DNA from: CAVVXN01 sp963772585
GTDB lineage: Bacteria > Planctomycetota > PLA2 > JAEUHO01
DNA length: 64,000 bases
Assembly: GCA_963772585.1 (NCBI GenBank)
Contig: CAVYXV010000005.1
Span: forward strand, 62,001 to 126,000
Direction of reading: 5' to 3'
Shown here: piece by piece, positions 35,634 through 43,723 of the stretch
How positions within the stretch are numbered: position 1 is the first letter of the stretch
Layout of the letters: every line of letters starts with the position of its first letter
Position numbers and translations under genes: made by a program
The notes under the pieces: model-generated
Told to the model about the DNA's origin: nothing
The model's input: the letters and a program-made list of their open reading frames with translations, nothing else
The model's database searches: none

Positions 35634-37571
35634 TCACCAGGCGCGGGAGAAGAAGTGCCGGCCGTTCTCCCGGGCCTCCAACGACCCTTCGAAGACGAGC
35701 GCGCCGCCGACCGACCGGATCCGACCTGCCGCCTCGACGTCGAGACGGAGTCCCGGCACCTCCAGGCGAGCCACGTGCCGCGCGAGCCCGCGCGCCGACG
35801 CGCGGTCCCCCGGCCGGATCTCGAAGACCTCCTCGACGCCGTGTCCGCTCGAGAGCGCGATCTCGTCCACGCGCGCCATGGCGAGCGTCCCGGAGGCGTC
35901 GAGGTCGGAGGTCGCGCGCACCCGCACCGTGCCCGTGTGCGGGTCCCTCGACACGGTGCGCTGGAATCCCTCGAAGTCGGGCTCCGGGGGCAGCCCCGCC
36001 GGCGGGGACGACGGGAAACCGGCGGGGAGCGCCGCCTCCCGGCCCCCGGGGAGGACGGGGAGGACGAGCCGCGCCGTCTCGCGGCGCAGCGCGACGGGGC
36101 CGTCCGTCGGGAGCGGCCACGCCACGGGGAAGCACGCGTTGGAGAGCGCGAGGCGAAGGCGGCTCCCCCGCCGGACGCGGTGCGCCGTGAGCTCGAGCGG
36201 CACGTCCACGCGCGCGGCATCGCGGTTCACGTTCGCGAACCCGTACGCGACGCGGTCGGAGCGTCCGTCCGGATGCACCTCGCAGAGCCGCACGCAGAGG
36301 AGGCCGCTCGAGCCGCCCGGGGCCCCTTCCCCGTGGAACGACGGAATGCCCAGGAGGTCCACCGGTTCCGTGAGCGGAGGGGAGTCGAAGCAGACCGAGC
36401 GCCGGTCGTCCTCGGTCTGCTCGTACGGCCCCTCGCCGGGGACGCCGAACCGACACCAGCCGCCGGCCGCGAGGCCCGTCTCGACCGGGCCGTCGAGGAC
36501 GATCGTGCCCGGTGCCGACACGCCGAGGACGCCGTCCCCGAGTCCGTAGGTCCTCGGCTCGGCGCCGGAGAGGGGCCGGTGCTCGAACGCGGCCCAGCGC
36601 CCGTCGCGGGCCGCGGCGTCCCCCGCGCGCGCGCCGGCCGTCAGGTAGACGAGGAGATCCGGCTCCGCGGGCGCGTCGCCGCGCGGGCCCAGGCGGCGGC
36701 CCAGCCAGGCGGCGACGTGGCGCGGAAAGTCCAGCGCCGGACCCGGATGACCCAGGTGCGGATAGAGGTGGGCCCACGGCCCGAGCACGACGCTCCGTCC
36801 CGGTCCGTCGGCGAGGCGAGCGAGGGCGTTGCGATACGGATCCTCCGTGCCCCCCACGAGGAGCATGGGGCACCCGATCGCCGCCGCGGCCTCCGGGTCG
36901 ATCGCGCGGCGCCAGTAGGCGTCCGCCGGTGCGTGCTCCATCCAGACGCGCGGGAAGGGGCGCACCGCCTCGAGCCTCGCTCGCCACGTCTCGCGCCAGC
37001 CCGCCCCGACGAGACGCGGGTCCGGCGGGTGCGCCGCGACGGCCATCAACCCCACGCCCCAGATCAGGTTCTCCGCGAGGAGGCGGCCACCCATGTAGTG
37101 CGCGTCGTTGCCCGCGAGATCGTCCGTCGCGCACACCGAGACCACGGCGGCGAGCTCCGGAGGCCGTCGCGCCGCGATCGCCAGCGCGTTGATCCCGCCC
37201 CACGACTTGCCGAGCAGGACCACGCGGCCGTCGCACCCGCCTCGCCCGGCGATCCAGCGGAGGATCTCCAACCCGTCCGCGATCTCCTGTTCGTGATACT
37301 CGTCGAGGAGAGTCCCCTCCGAGTCGCCCGTGCCCCGCACGTCCACGCGGTAGCAGGGGTGGCCGTGCGCCGCGAGTTCGGGGTGGAGGGTCTCGTCGCG
37401 CCGTCGCGTGCCATCGCGCTTGCGGTAGGGGAGGTACTCCAGGACCGCCGGCGCCGGCGGCGCTCCCTCGGGGAGCCACGCGCGGGCTGCGAGCCGGATC
37501 CCCCCGGACGCGGGGATCCAGAGGTGCTCCACGACGCGTACCACGAAGCGGGGGGTGGACGCGGCAGTCAA
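35634..37571 (-). CDS. CocE/NonD-family hydrolase (X-Pro dipeptidyl-peptidase-like)
   Basis: 645 aa. An alpha/beta-hydrolase half (residues 1-310): WIPASGGIRLAARAWLPEGA, PAVLEYLPYRKRDG, VDVRGTGDSEGTL, nucleophile GKSWGGINAL and HLYPHLGHPG. It is followed by the C-terminal jelly-roll domain of the PepX/CocE family (VDLLGIPSFHGEG, RLRLALSNACFPVAWP). Members cleave acyl esters or N-terminal dipeptides with Pro; the substrate is not predictable. No signal peptide. The start appears to be TTG 37571, as no ATG lies near the homology start. Divergent from the ATP-grasp gene. Confidence 0.85.
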   Translation of the reverse strand: MTAASTPRFVVRVVEHLWIPASGGIRLAARAWLPEGAPPAPAVLEYLPYRKRDGTRRRDETLHPELAAHGHPCYRVDVRGTGDSEGTLLDEYHEQEIADGLEILRWIAGRGGCDGRVVLLGKSWGGINALAIAARRPPELAAVVSVCATDDLAGNDAHYMGGRLLAENLIWGVGLMAVAAHPPDPRLVGAGWRETWRARLEAVRPFPRVWMEHAPADAYWRRAIDPEAAAAIGCPMLLVGGTEDPYRNALARLADGPGRSVVLGPWAHLYPHLGHPGPALDFPRHVAAWLGRRLGPRGDAPAEPDLLVYLTAGARAGDAAARDGRWAAFEHRPLSGAEPRTYGLGDGVLGVSAPGTIVLDGPVETGLAAGGWCRFGVPGEGPYEQTEDDRRSVCFDSPPLTEPVDLLGIPSFHGEGAPGGSSGLLCVRLCEVHPDGRSDRVAYGFANVNRDAARVDVPLELTAHRVRRGSRLRLALSNACFPVAWPLPTDGPVALRRETARLVLPVLPGGREAALPAGFPSSPPAGLPPEPDFEGFQRTVSRDPHTGTVRVRATSDLDASGTLAMARVDEIALSSGHGVEEVFEIRPGDRASARGLARHVARLEVPGLRLDVEAAGRIRSVGGALVFEGSLEARENGRHFFSRAW

Positions 37572-37600
37572 GGGCGGGGGGGCTCCGTCGGGCGGCCGGA

Positions 37601-37606
37601 TACGCT
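37601..37606 (+). promoter_or_regulatory. -10 element TACGCT
   Basis: TACGCT ends 11 nt before ATG 37618 in the short divergent spacer shared with the CocE-like gene. Confidence 0.35.
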
Positions 37607-37617
37607 ACACCTCGCCG

Positions 37618-38892
37618 ATGCCCCTTGCTCCCGATCCCGTCCTGGTCGTCCTGCCCACGGAGTGGGACCGCATGCAGATCCCGCCGTGGCTCGCACGCAC
37701 GTCCGGGTACGAAGCGGTGTTCGACGACCTCGCGGACGCCGACTGCCCGGACGACCTGGATCCGCTCGCCCACGCCGAGCTCCTGGCCGACCAGCACGGG
37801 CTCTCCGTGCAGGGCGTGATGAGCTCCAGCGACTATCCCGGCGCCACGCTCGCCGGCCTCGTCGCGCGCCGGCTCGAGCTCCCCGGCGCGCGCCCCGAGC
37901 TGCTGCTGAGGGCTTCGCACAAGTACTACGCGCGCGTGGACCAGCGGCGCGTGGTGACCGACGCGACGCCTCCCTTCGTGTTGCTCCGGCCCGGCCGGCC
38001 GCTGCCGCGGCCCTTTCCCCTGCCGTTCCCGTGCTTCGTGAAGCCGGTGAAGGGGGCGTTCTCGCGCTTCGCCCGCCGCGTACGCGACGAGGAGGACCTG
38101 GCGCGTTTCCTTGCGTCCCCCGACGTGCAGGCGCACGCGTCCGGGTATGTCGGGATCTACAACCGCCTGCTCGCGGCCTTGACCGACCTCGAGCACGACG
38201 GGAGCTGCTTCCTCGCGGAGGGCCTCCTGACGGGAAGCCAGGTCACGGTGGAGGGGTTTCTCCTGGAGGGGAAGGCCACCGTGATCGGCACCGTGGACTC
38301 CACCTTCCACCCGGGGACGCACAGCTTTTCTCGCTTCGACTACCCGTCGCATCTTCCGAGAACGGTCTTGGAGCGTCTGGAAGGCGTCGCGTCGCGCGTC
38401 GCGGAGGCGAGCGGCCTCGACCGTACCCTCTTCAACGCGGAGCTGACCTTCGAACTCGCGACCGGCCGCATCGGCGTGATCGAGCTGAACACGCGCATGT
38501 GCGGCCAGTTCGCGGACCTCTACGAGAAGGTGGACGGGACCAACGGATACGAGATCGCCTTCGACCTGGCCACGGGCAAGACGCCGCACCTGAGGCGGCG
38601 GGAAGGCGCGTTCGCCGCCGCGGCGAGCATTCCGCTCCGGACCTTGCGACCGGTGAAGGTCGTCGATGCGCCGGACGCCGAGCGGACCGCGGTGGTCGCG
38701 GCCGAGAACCCGGACGCGCGGATCCTGAACGAGTGCCGCGCGGGGGACCGGCTCGAACGCTTCGAGGAGGAGGACGGCCAGAGCATCCGCTACGGGGTCG
38801 TGAACGTGGGCGGATCCCGGCGGGCCGACGTGTTCGCCCGCGCGATCCGGATCGTGCAGGCGCTGGGCTACCGGTTCGAGGACCTCGCGTAG
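37618..38892 (+). CDS. ATP-grasp domain protein
   Basis: 424 aa. The N-terminal 110 residues form a Rossmann-like pre-ATP-grasp domain (DPVLVVLPTEWDRM). The ATP-grasp core follows: KYYARVDQRRVVTDATPPFV, lysine strand PCFVKPVKGAFSRFA, hinge CFLAEGLLTGSQVTVEGFLLEG and metal-binding IGVIELNTRMCGQFADLYE with Glu/Asn. Members ligate carboxylates to amines or thiols via acyl phosphates. The layout resembles biotin-carboxylase-like/carnosine-synthase-type ligases, but the substrates are unknown. It stands alone; the RAYT array begins about 60 bp past its stop. Confidence 0.82.
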   Translation: MPLAPDPVLVVLPTEWDRMQIPPWLARTSGYEAVFDDLADADCPDDLDPLAHAELLADQHGLSVQGVMSSSDYPGATLAGLVARRLELPGARPELLLRASHKYYARVDQRRVVTDATPPFVLLRPGRPLPRPFPLPFPCFVKPVKGAFSRFARRVRDEEDLARFLASPDVQAHASGYVGIYNRLLAALTDLEHDGSCFLAEGLLTGSQVTVEGFLLEGKATVIGTVDSTFHPGTHSFSRFDYPSHLPRTVLERLEGVASRVAEASGLDRTLFNAELTFELATGRIGVIELNTRMCGQFADLYEKVDGTNGYEIAFDLATGKTPHLRRREGAFAAAASIPLRTLRPVKVVDAPDAERTAVVAAENPDARILNECRAGDRLERFEEEDGQSIRYGVVNVGGSRRADVFARAIRIVQALGYRFEDLA

Positions 38893-38949
38893 CCCCGCGT
38901 CCTCGTCTGTCGCGGCGCCGGGCGGCATGCCCGGTACGGGCCCGGTGGC

Positions 38950-39198
38950 TACGGAGCCCGGTTTTTCTGTTCGAGATTCGCGTGACCACCAGGGCCCCCC
39001 GCGCGATGGAGCGTGGAGGCAGCGATGGCCCAGCGTGTTCGAGGAGATGCTCCTCGAGCGGTACGAGCGGTACGGCGGTACGGCGGTACGGGCGGCGGTA
39101 CGGAGCCCGGTACGGAGCCCGGTTTCTCTGTTCGAGATTCGCGTGACCACCAGGGCCCCTCGCGCGATGGAGCGTGGAGGCAGCGATGGCCCAGCGTG
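38950..39198 (+). repeat. two truncated copies of the RAYT element's left end
   Basis: Copy A (38950-about 39053) and copy B (39111-39198) each contain a left end (TTTTTCTG or TTTCTCTG variant), then the leader GTGACCACCAGGGCCCC and the first codons of the transposase (GCGATGGCCCAGCGTG). A breaks off after GAGATGCTCCT, B after CAGCGTG. GTACGG micro-repeats fill the gap (39060-39110). The third, intact copy begins at 39202. Confidence 0.88.
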
Positions 39199-39201
39199 CG
39201 G

Positions 39202-40440
39202 TACGGAGCCCGGTTTTTCTGTTCGAGATTCGCGTGACCACCAGGGCCCCTCGCGCGATGGAGCGTGGAGGCAGCGATGGCCCAGCGTGTTCGAGGAGAT
39301 GCTCCTGGAGGTAGGCACCACGTCATGAGTCGCGGCATCGCGCGGCGCGTCATGTTCGGCGACCGGCGCGATTGCCGAGGGTTCCTCGCCGCGCTCGCGT
39401 GCGGTGTTCGCCGTGGAGGCCTCCACGTCGAGGCCTTCTCGCTCATGGGCACGCACCTCCACATGCTCGTGTGGACGGAGGAGGGGACGCTCTCCTACGA
39501 GCTCATGCGTGTGCTGAATGCCTTTGCGCGGCAGTTCAACAGGAAGCACCGGCGAGACGGCCCCGTGTTCCGATCGCGATTCCGCTCCAAGCCCGTGCGT
39601 TCGATGCTCTACTGGCGGACCCTCATCCGCTACATCGACCACAACCCCGTCAAGGCGCGGATGTGCCGGCACCCGTTCGAGCACCCCTTCGGAAGCGCGA
39701 TCCTCTACGCGCGTGAAGCGGGTCCGCTTTGGCTGGACCGCGAGAAGGTGGAGCGACATGTGTGCGCGGAGACGGGTAGCGACATCTACACGGGCGCCGA
39801 CTACGCCAAGGTCTTCGGTGCCCCGCTCTCCCCCTTCGAGGCGGATCTCATCGAGCGCCGGCTGACAGCCCCCGGGATCCTCGAGGACGAGTTCGACGAA
39901 CTCTACCGCAGCCCGCCGGGTCGCATCGGCGACTGGATGGTGAGGAAGGCGATGCTGGCGGACGGCATGAGGCCGTGGACGGCCGTGGCCGGAGCCGGCG
40001 CTGTCGAACCCGCGCTCGGCACCGTGAAGCAGGCCCGTGGCACGTACGAAGTGCGTTTGACGAGGAAGGCCCGGGACGCATGGGATCTGTTGCGGACCGG
40101 CGTGCTCCACGATGTGGCCGGCCTTCGCTGCGAGGACATGGCCCGTCGCATCGGGTGCAGCCCGAGCACCGTGACACGATCCCTCGCCGCGCACCGCCAA
40201 CTCCTCCACTCGGACGAGACCTACCGTGCAATGGCGGGCGAGATCGCGCACCGGGCGCTGCGCCTGACCTTTGGCGACCTGCATCCCCGGGAGTCGTGAG
40301 TGTCCTCTGCGCGCGCCGGAGGGCGTGCCCGGGAGCGGGGAGGGGATCCGCCGTGTGGGCCGGCGGAGATCTGGCTGGGTCGTCCCGTGGACGCCGACGC
40401 CGCCGAACGAATGTCGAACAGAGAAACCGGGCTCCGTACG
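39202..40440 (+). mobile_element. autonomous RAYT element
   Basis: A left-type end (39202-39233), leader, one transposase gene (39277-40299) and a right-type end (40410-40440) in inverted orientation, about 1.24 kb. A second right end (40468-40498) belongs to a 58-bp tandem duplication. The GTAC tetranucleotide lies at both outer tips. This is the only copy in the window that could move itself and others. Confidence 0.85.
39277..40299 (+). CDS. REP-associated tyrosine transposase (RAYT, Y1/HUH family)
   Basis: 340 aa. The N-terminal Y1-transposase domain (about 1-150): RHHVMSRGIARRVMFGDRRD, the HUH motif GTHLHMLVW with H60-L-H62, LNAFARQFNRKHRRDGPVF and the catalytic Tyr region IRYIDHNPVKARM (Y119). 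The C-terminal part (about 250-330) has a DnaA-like/HTH segment (DVAGLRCEDMARRIGCSPST then VTRSLAAHRQLL) found in larger RAYTs. It nicks single-stranded DNA at element ends through a 5' phosphotyrosine. GGAGG is 5 nt before ATG 39277; deleted copies begin at the same codon, supporting this start over ATG 39325. Confidence 0.92.
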   Translation: MAQRVRGDAPGGRHHVMSRGIARRVMFGDRRDCRGFLAALACGVRRGGLHVEAFSLMGTHLHMLVWTEEGTLSYELMRVLNAFARQFNRKHRRDGPVFRSRFRSKPVRSMLYWRTLIRYIDHNPVKARMCRHPFEHPFGSAILYAREAGPLWLDREKVERHVCAETGSDIYTGADYAKVFGAPLSPFEADLIERRLTAPGILEDEFDELYRSPPGRIGDWMVRKAMLADGMRPWTAVAGAGAVEPALGTVKQARGTYEVRLTRKARDAWDLLRTGVLHDVAGLRCEDMARRIGCSPSTVTRSLAAHRQLLHSDETYRAMAGEIAHRALRLTFGDLHPRES

Positions 40441-40500
40441 GGTCGTGGACGCCGACGCCGCCGAACGAATGTCGAACAAAGAAACCGGGCTCCGTACGGG
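40387..40500 (-). repeat. 58-bp tandem duplication carrying two right-type ends
   Basis: The unit beginning GTGGACGCCGACGCCGCCG and ending with a right-type end (...GCTCCGTACGGGTC) occurs at 40387-40444 and 40445-40500 with a single visible difference (CAGAG against CAAAG). The right end is amplified together with 26 bp of inner flank. Confidence 0.88.
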
Positions 40501-41262
40501 TCAGTAGAGGTCGTCCAGGGGCGGGTCGTGGGGTTCGTGGGGGAGGTCGTAGTGCTCGACGGCGGGGCGGCGCAGGCGGGTCGCGTCGGGGGCGTCCTTC
40601 AGCGTCACGATCGCGTCGTGGATGCAGAGGCAGTCCTCCTTCGCGTCGATCTCCGCCGCCGAGAGGCGCACGACGACGTCGATCTCCTCCTCGGGCGTCG
40701 CGAAGATCAACCGCGGCTTCGCCATCTCGGCCACCTCGCGGGTGTAGACGATCGTCGCGAGCCGCGGCGCGGGTGCGTCCGCCCGGCCGTCGTCGCCCCC
40801 CTCCAGGGCGTAGCGCACCGCCCAGTGCGCGGCGATGTGGTCCGGATGCCCGTTCACGCCCCGCGCGTCCTGGGCCACCACGACATCGGGCCGGAAGGCG
40901 TCCACCACGGAGCGCACGAGGCCGCCCACCTCCCCGAGAGGCCGGCTCGCGAGCCGCCCGTCGGGCAGGCGCGGGAGCAACAGGCGATCGAGGCCGAGCC
41001 GCTCGGCGACGCGCTCCATCCGCGCCTCCCGCTCGCGGCGCACCGCTTCCCGCGACATCCCCTGCGCCGCCAGCACGGTGGATGCCTCCCCGCTGGTCAA
41101 GGTCAGCAGGACGACCCCCGCGTGAGGGTCGATCGCCGCCCGCGCGAGCGTCCCGGCGCAGCCGTAGCTCTCGTCGTCGGGGTGGGCGAACACGGCGAGC
41201 AGGCGCCGCGGACGCGCGGCGAGGGCGCGCAAGGGATCCAGATCGAGGCGCGTCGCGGGCAC
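40501..41262 (-). CDS. PIG-L/LmbE-family N-acetyl-sugar deacetylase
   Basis: 253 aa. Zinc site AVFAHPDDESYGCAGTL (HPDDE) near the N-terminus and GHPDHIAAH (HPDH) about 105 residues later are the PIG-L signatures. Members deacetylate GlcNAc-linked lipids, mycothiol or bacillithiol precursors or related amides. The GTG at 41262 lies 7 bp past the agmatine deiminase stop; the longer frame upstream would overlap that gene and shows no homology. The stop is directly at the edge of the RAYT right-end duplication. Confidence 0.88.
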   Translation of the reverse strand: MPATRLDLDPLRALAARPRRLLAVFAHPDDESYGCAGTLARAAIDPHAGVVLLTLTSGEASTVLAAQGMSREAVRREREARMERVAERLGLDRLLLPRLPDGRLASRPLGEVGGLVRSVVDAFRPDVVVAQDARGVNGHPDHIAAHWAVRYALEGGDDGRADAPAPRLATIVYTREVAEMAKPRLIFATPEEEIDVVVRLSAAEIDAKEDCLCIHDAIVTLKDAPDATRLRRPAVEHYDLPHEPHDPPLDDLY

Positions 41263-41269
41263 GGGCCGA

Positions 41270-42325
41270 TCACCGGGGAAGCTGCATGCTGAGGCAGTGG
41301 AGCGCGCCGAGTCCTGCGACGAGTGCGCGGGACGGGATCGGAACCACCTGCCGATCGGGGAAACAGCCAGCGAGGATCTCCCGCGCGCGGCGGTCACGCT
41401 TCGTCCCGAATGCGGGCACCGCCACCACGCGGTTCGCGATCAGGAAGTTGGCGTACGACGCGGGGAGAGGCGTGCCGTTCTCGGCCATCACGGGCTCCGG
41501 CGTCGGAAGCTCGACGATCTCCAGCGGACGCCCGTCCTGGTCGGCCATCGCGTGCAGCCGGCGGAGGTTGTCGGCGAGCGGGTCGTAGTTCGGGCTGGAG
41601 CGATCTTCCTCGACGGCGGCCACGACCGTGCGCGGACCGACGAAGCGGGCGATGTCGTCCACGTGCCCGTCCGTGTCGTCGCCGGCGACGCCCCGCCCCA
41701 GCCAGAGCACGTGCCGCGCGCCCAGCCACTCCCTCAGGTGCGCCTCGATCTCCTCCTTCGTGAAGATCGAGTTGCGGTTCGGGTGGAGCAGGCACTGCTC
41801 GGTGGTGAGCACGGTCCCCTTGCCGTTGCCGTCGATGCTGCCGCCTTCGAGAACGAAGGCCACGCGTCGCGATGGAAGGCCGTGGACGCGGGTCAACCGC
41901 GCGGGCACGCCGTCGTCGGCGACCAGCATCGGGTACTTCTCCCCCCAGGCGTTGAACCGGAAATCCAGCGCAACGCGCTCCCGCTTCTTCCCGTGCCCGC
42001 GGCGGACGACGATCGGGCCGTAGTCCCGGAACCACGCGTCGGCCGTCGGGATGCGGTGGAAGTTCACGTGGCGGGCGCCGGCCACCCGCAGGATCTCCCG
42101 CACGCGTCGCTCCGCCGCGGCGTCGGTGACCAGCAGGTGGACGGTCTCTCCCTGCGAGAGGACCGCGGTGAAGCGCGCGAAGTCGTCCTCGACCGCCTCC
42201 AGCGCGTGCCCCCACGTGACGAGATCGTGCGGCCACGCCAGGAAGGTCGCCTCGTGCTGCTCCCACTCCGCCGGCCAGCGATACCCCTCCTCGCGGGGCG
42301 TCGGTTGGGGGAACCGGAGGATCAT
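41270..42325 (-). CDS. aguA: agmatine deiminase
   Basis: 351 aa, as expected. Porphyromonas-type peptidyl-arginine/agmatine deiminase motifs: EATFLAWPH, TADAWFRDYGPIVV, VLEGGSIDGNGKGTVLTTEQCLL, GDDTDGHVDDIARF and the catalytic Cys in GLGALHCLSMQ near the C-terminus. It converts agmatine to N-carbamoylputrescine. The start overlaps the stop of the amidase gene (TGATG), so the two enzymes of the arginine-derived putrescine route are made from one message. Confidence 0.95.
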   Translation of the reverse strand: MILRFPQPTPREEGYRWPAEWEQHEATFLAWPHDLVTWGHALEAVEDDFARFTAVLSQGETVHLLVTDAAAERRVREILRVAGARHVNFHRIPTADAWFRDYGPIVVRRGHGKKRERVALDFRFNAWGEKYPMLVADDGVPARLTRVHGLPSRRVAFVLEGGSIDGNGKGTVLTTEQCLLHPNRNSIFTKEEIEAHLREWLGARHVLWLGRGVAGDDTDGHVDDIARFVGPRTVVAAVEEDRSSPNYDPLADNLRRLHAMADQDGRPLEIVELPTPEPVMAENGTPLPASYANFLIANRVVAVPAFGTKRDRRAREILAGCFPDRQVVPIPSRALVAGLGALHCLSMQLPR

Positions 42326-43203
42326 CAGGGCCCCTCGTCGAGGTAACGCCGGCTCAGGCCGTCGTACGCGTCGATCCGGCGGTCGCGGAGGAACGGCCAG
42401 CCCTGACGGGCGCGGTCCATCGAGGAGAGATCGCAGTCGGTGACGAGCACCTCCTCCCCGTCGCCCGCCTCGGCAATCACGCGTCCGTCCGGGCCGGCCA
42501 CGAACGAGCGCCCCCAGAACCGAAGCTCCCCCTCCGCACCCACGCGGTTCGTCGCCGCGACGAAGATGCCGTTCGTGATGGCGTGCGCGCGCTGCACGGT
42601 GCGCCACGCGTCGTGCTGCGCAGCCATCTCGTCGGGCTCGCCGGTCCACGTGCCGATGGCCGTCGGGTAGAAGAGGATCTCCGCGCCCTGGAGGGCCGTC
42701 AGGCGCGCCGCCTCCGGGTACCACTGGTCCCAGCAGACCAGCGTGCCCACCCGGACGTCCGGCACGGCGAACGACCGGAATCCCAGGTCTCCCGGCGTGA
42801 AGTAGTACTTCTCGAAGAAGCGGGGGTCGTCCGGGATGTGCATCTTCCGGTAGCGACCCGCCAGCGCCCCGTCGGGCCCCAACACGACCATCGTGTTGTG
42901 GAAGAGGCCCGCGGCGCGCCGCTCGAAGAGGCTCCCGAGGACGGTCACGCGGCGGCGGCGGGCGAGAGCCCCCAGCGCCTCCGTCGTGGGCCCCGGGATC
43001 GGCTCGGCGAGGACGAAGTGGCGGGCGTCCTCCTCCTGGCAGAAGTAGCGCGAGCGGAAGAGCTCCTGCGTGCAGACGATCCGCGCGCCTTCGTCGGCCG
43101 CGCGGTCGAGCAGCGCCAGGGTCCGGCGGAGGTTGTCGTCGGGGTCCTCCGAGGCGTGGGTCTGGACGAGGCCCACGCGCACGATGCGGTCGCCTTCGCT
43201 CAT
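42325..43203 (-). CDS. aguB: N-carbamoylputrescine amidase (nitrilase superfamily)
   Basis: 292 aa. The Glu-Lys-Cys triad is visible: E47 (CTQELF), K120 (YRKMHIP), C157 (VCWDQWYPEAAR). Family-specific features RSRYFCQEED and FYPTAIGTWTGEPDE support the AguB assignment over other nitrilases. It hydrolyses N-carbamoylputrescine to putrescine, CO2 and ammonia, completing the pathway with the downstream agmatine deiminase. ATG 43203 was chosen because GGAGG lies 5 nt before it; a GTG four codons upstream is less likely. No arginine decarboxylase gene is in the window. Confidence 0.94.
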   Translation of the reverse strand: MSEGDRIVRVGLVQTHASEDPDDNLRRTLALLDRAADEGARIVCTQELFRSRYFCQEEDARHFVLAEPIPGPTTEALGALARRRRVTVLGSLFERRAAGLFHNTMVVLGPDGALAGRYRKMHIPDDPRFFEKYYFTPGDLGFRSFAVPDVRVGTLVCWDQWYPEAARLTALQGAEILFYPTAIGTWTGEPDEMAAQHDAWRTVQRAHAITNGIFVAATNRVGAEGELRFWGRSFVAGPDGRVIAEAGDGEEVLVTDCDLSSMDRARQGWPFLRDRRIDAYDGLSRRYLDEGP

Positions 43204-43225
43204 GGTGCCCTCCACGACGGCATCC

Positions 43226-43723
43226 TCAGGGCCCGCCGAGGCCCTGGGCGATGCCCGGCAGGATCCCGGGCTCGACGATCCGGATCACGAACACGAAGCC
43301 GAGGAACGCGGCCAGGATGATCAGGAAGGCGTCCACCGCGAAAAGGGCCTGGAAGAAGAGCCACAGGAGCTCGATCCCCGCCTGCAGGGGAGAGAGGGCG
43401 ACGCGCGTCCCGAGCGGACGCTCGGCCAGGCCCATCCATCGACCGCGAAGCCATCCGGAGGCGTGGTGGATCAGCGGAAGCGCCGCCCACGCGAGCAGCG
43501 CCATCGACGCGAAGGAGACCACGGCGGCGACGGCCCAGCCCCCCGCGCCCTCCGGGACCTTCGCGAGCATGGCCTGCTGCTGCTCCTCGGGGAGGAGGAG
43601 CACGACCGCCGCTGCGAGGACGGGGAGCGCGCACACCAGGAGCAGGATCAGGATCGTGCGGCGGGCGCCTCCGCGGCGGCCCCGCCCGGACCGGTCCCGG
43701 CGGCGGCGGTCGTCACTCCTCAC
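43226..43723 (-). CDS. small integral membrane protein
   Basis: 165 aa, family not recognised. After a very basic N-terminus (RRRRDRSGRGRRGGARR) come three hydrophobic helices: ILILLLVCALPVLAAAVVLLL, WAVAAVVSFASMALLAWAALPL and a long LLWLFFQALFAVDAFLIILAAFLGFVFVI. GTG 43723 overlaps the end of the DUF1573 gene by 11 bp, so it is translationally coupled to it; the polyamine genes follow 22 bp after its stop. It may be a membrane partner of the DUF1573 protein. Confidence 0.65.
   Translation of the reverse strand: MRSDDRRRRDRSGRGRRGGARRTILILLLVCALPVLAAAVVLLLPEEQQQAMLAKVPEGAGGWAVAAVVSFASMALLAWAALPLIHHASGWLRGRWMGLAERPLGTRVALSPLQAGIELLWLFFQALFAVDAFLIILAAFLGFVFVIRIVEPGILPGIAQGLGGP

Noticed and set aside
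35578..40479. Very long minus-strand open frame (over 1600 codons)
   Set aside because: GC-rich shadow frame antisense to or out of register with the CocE, ATP-grasp and RAYT genes; no domain in it.
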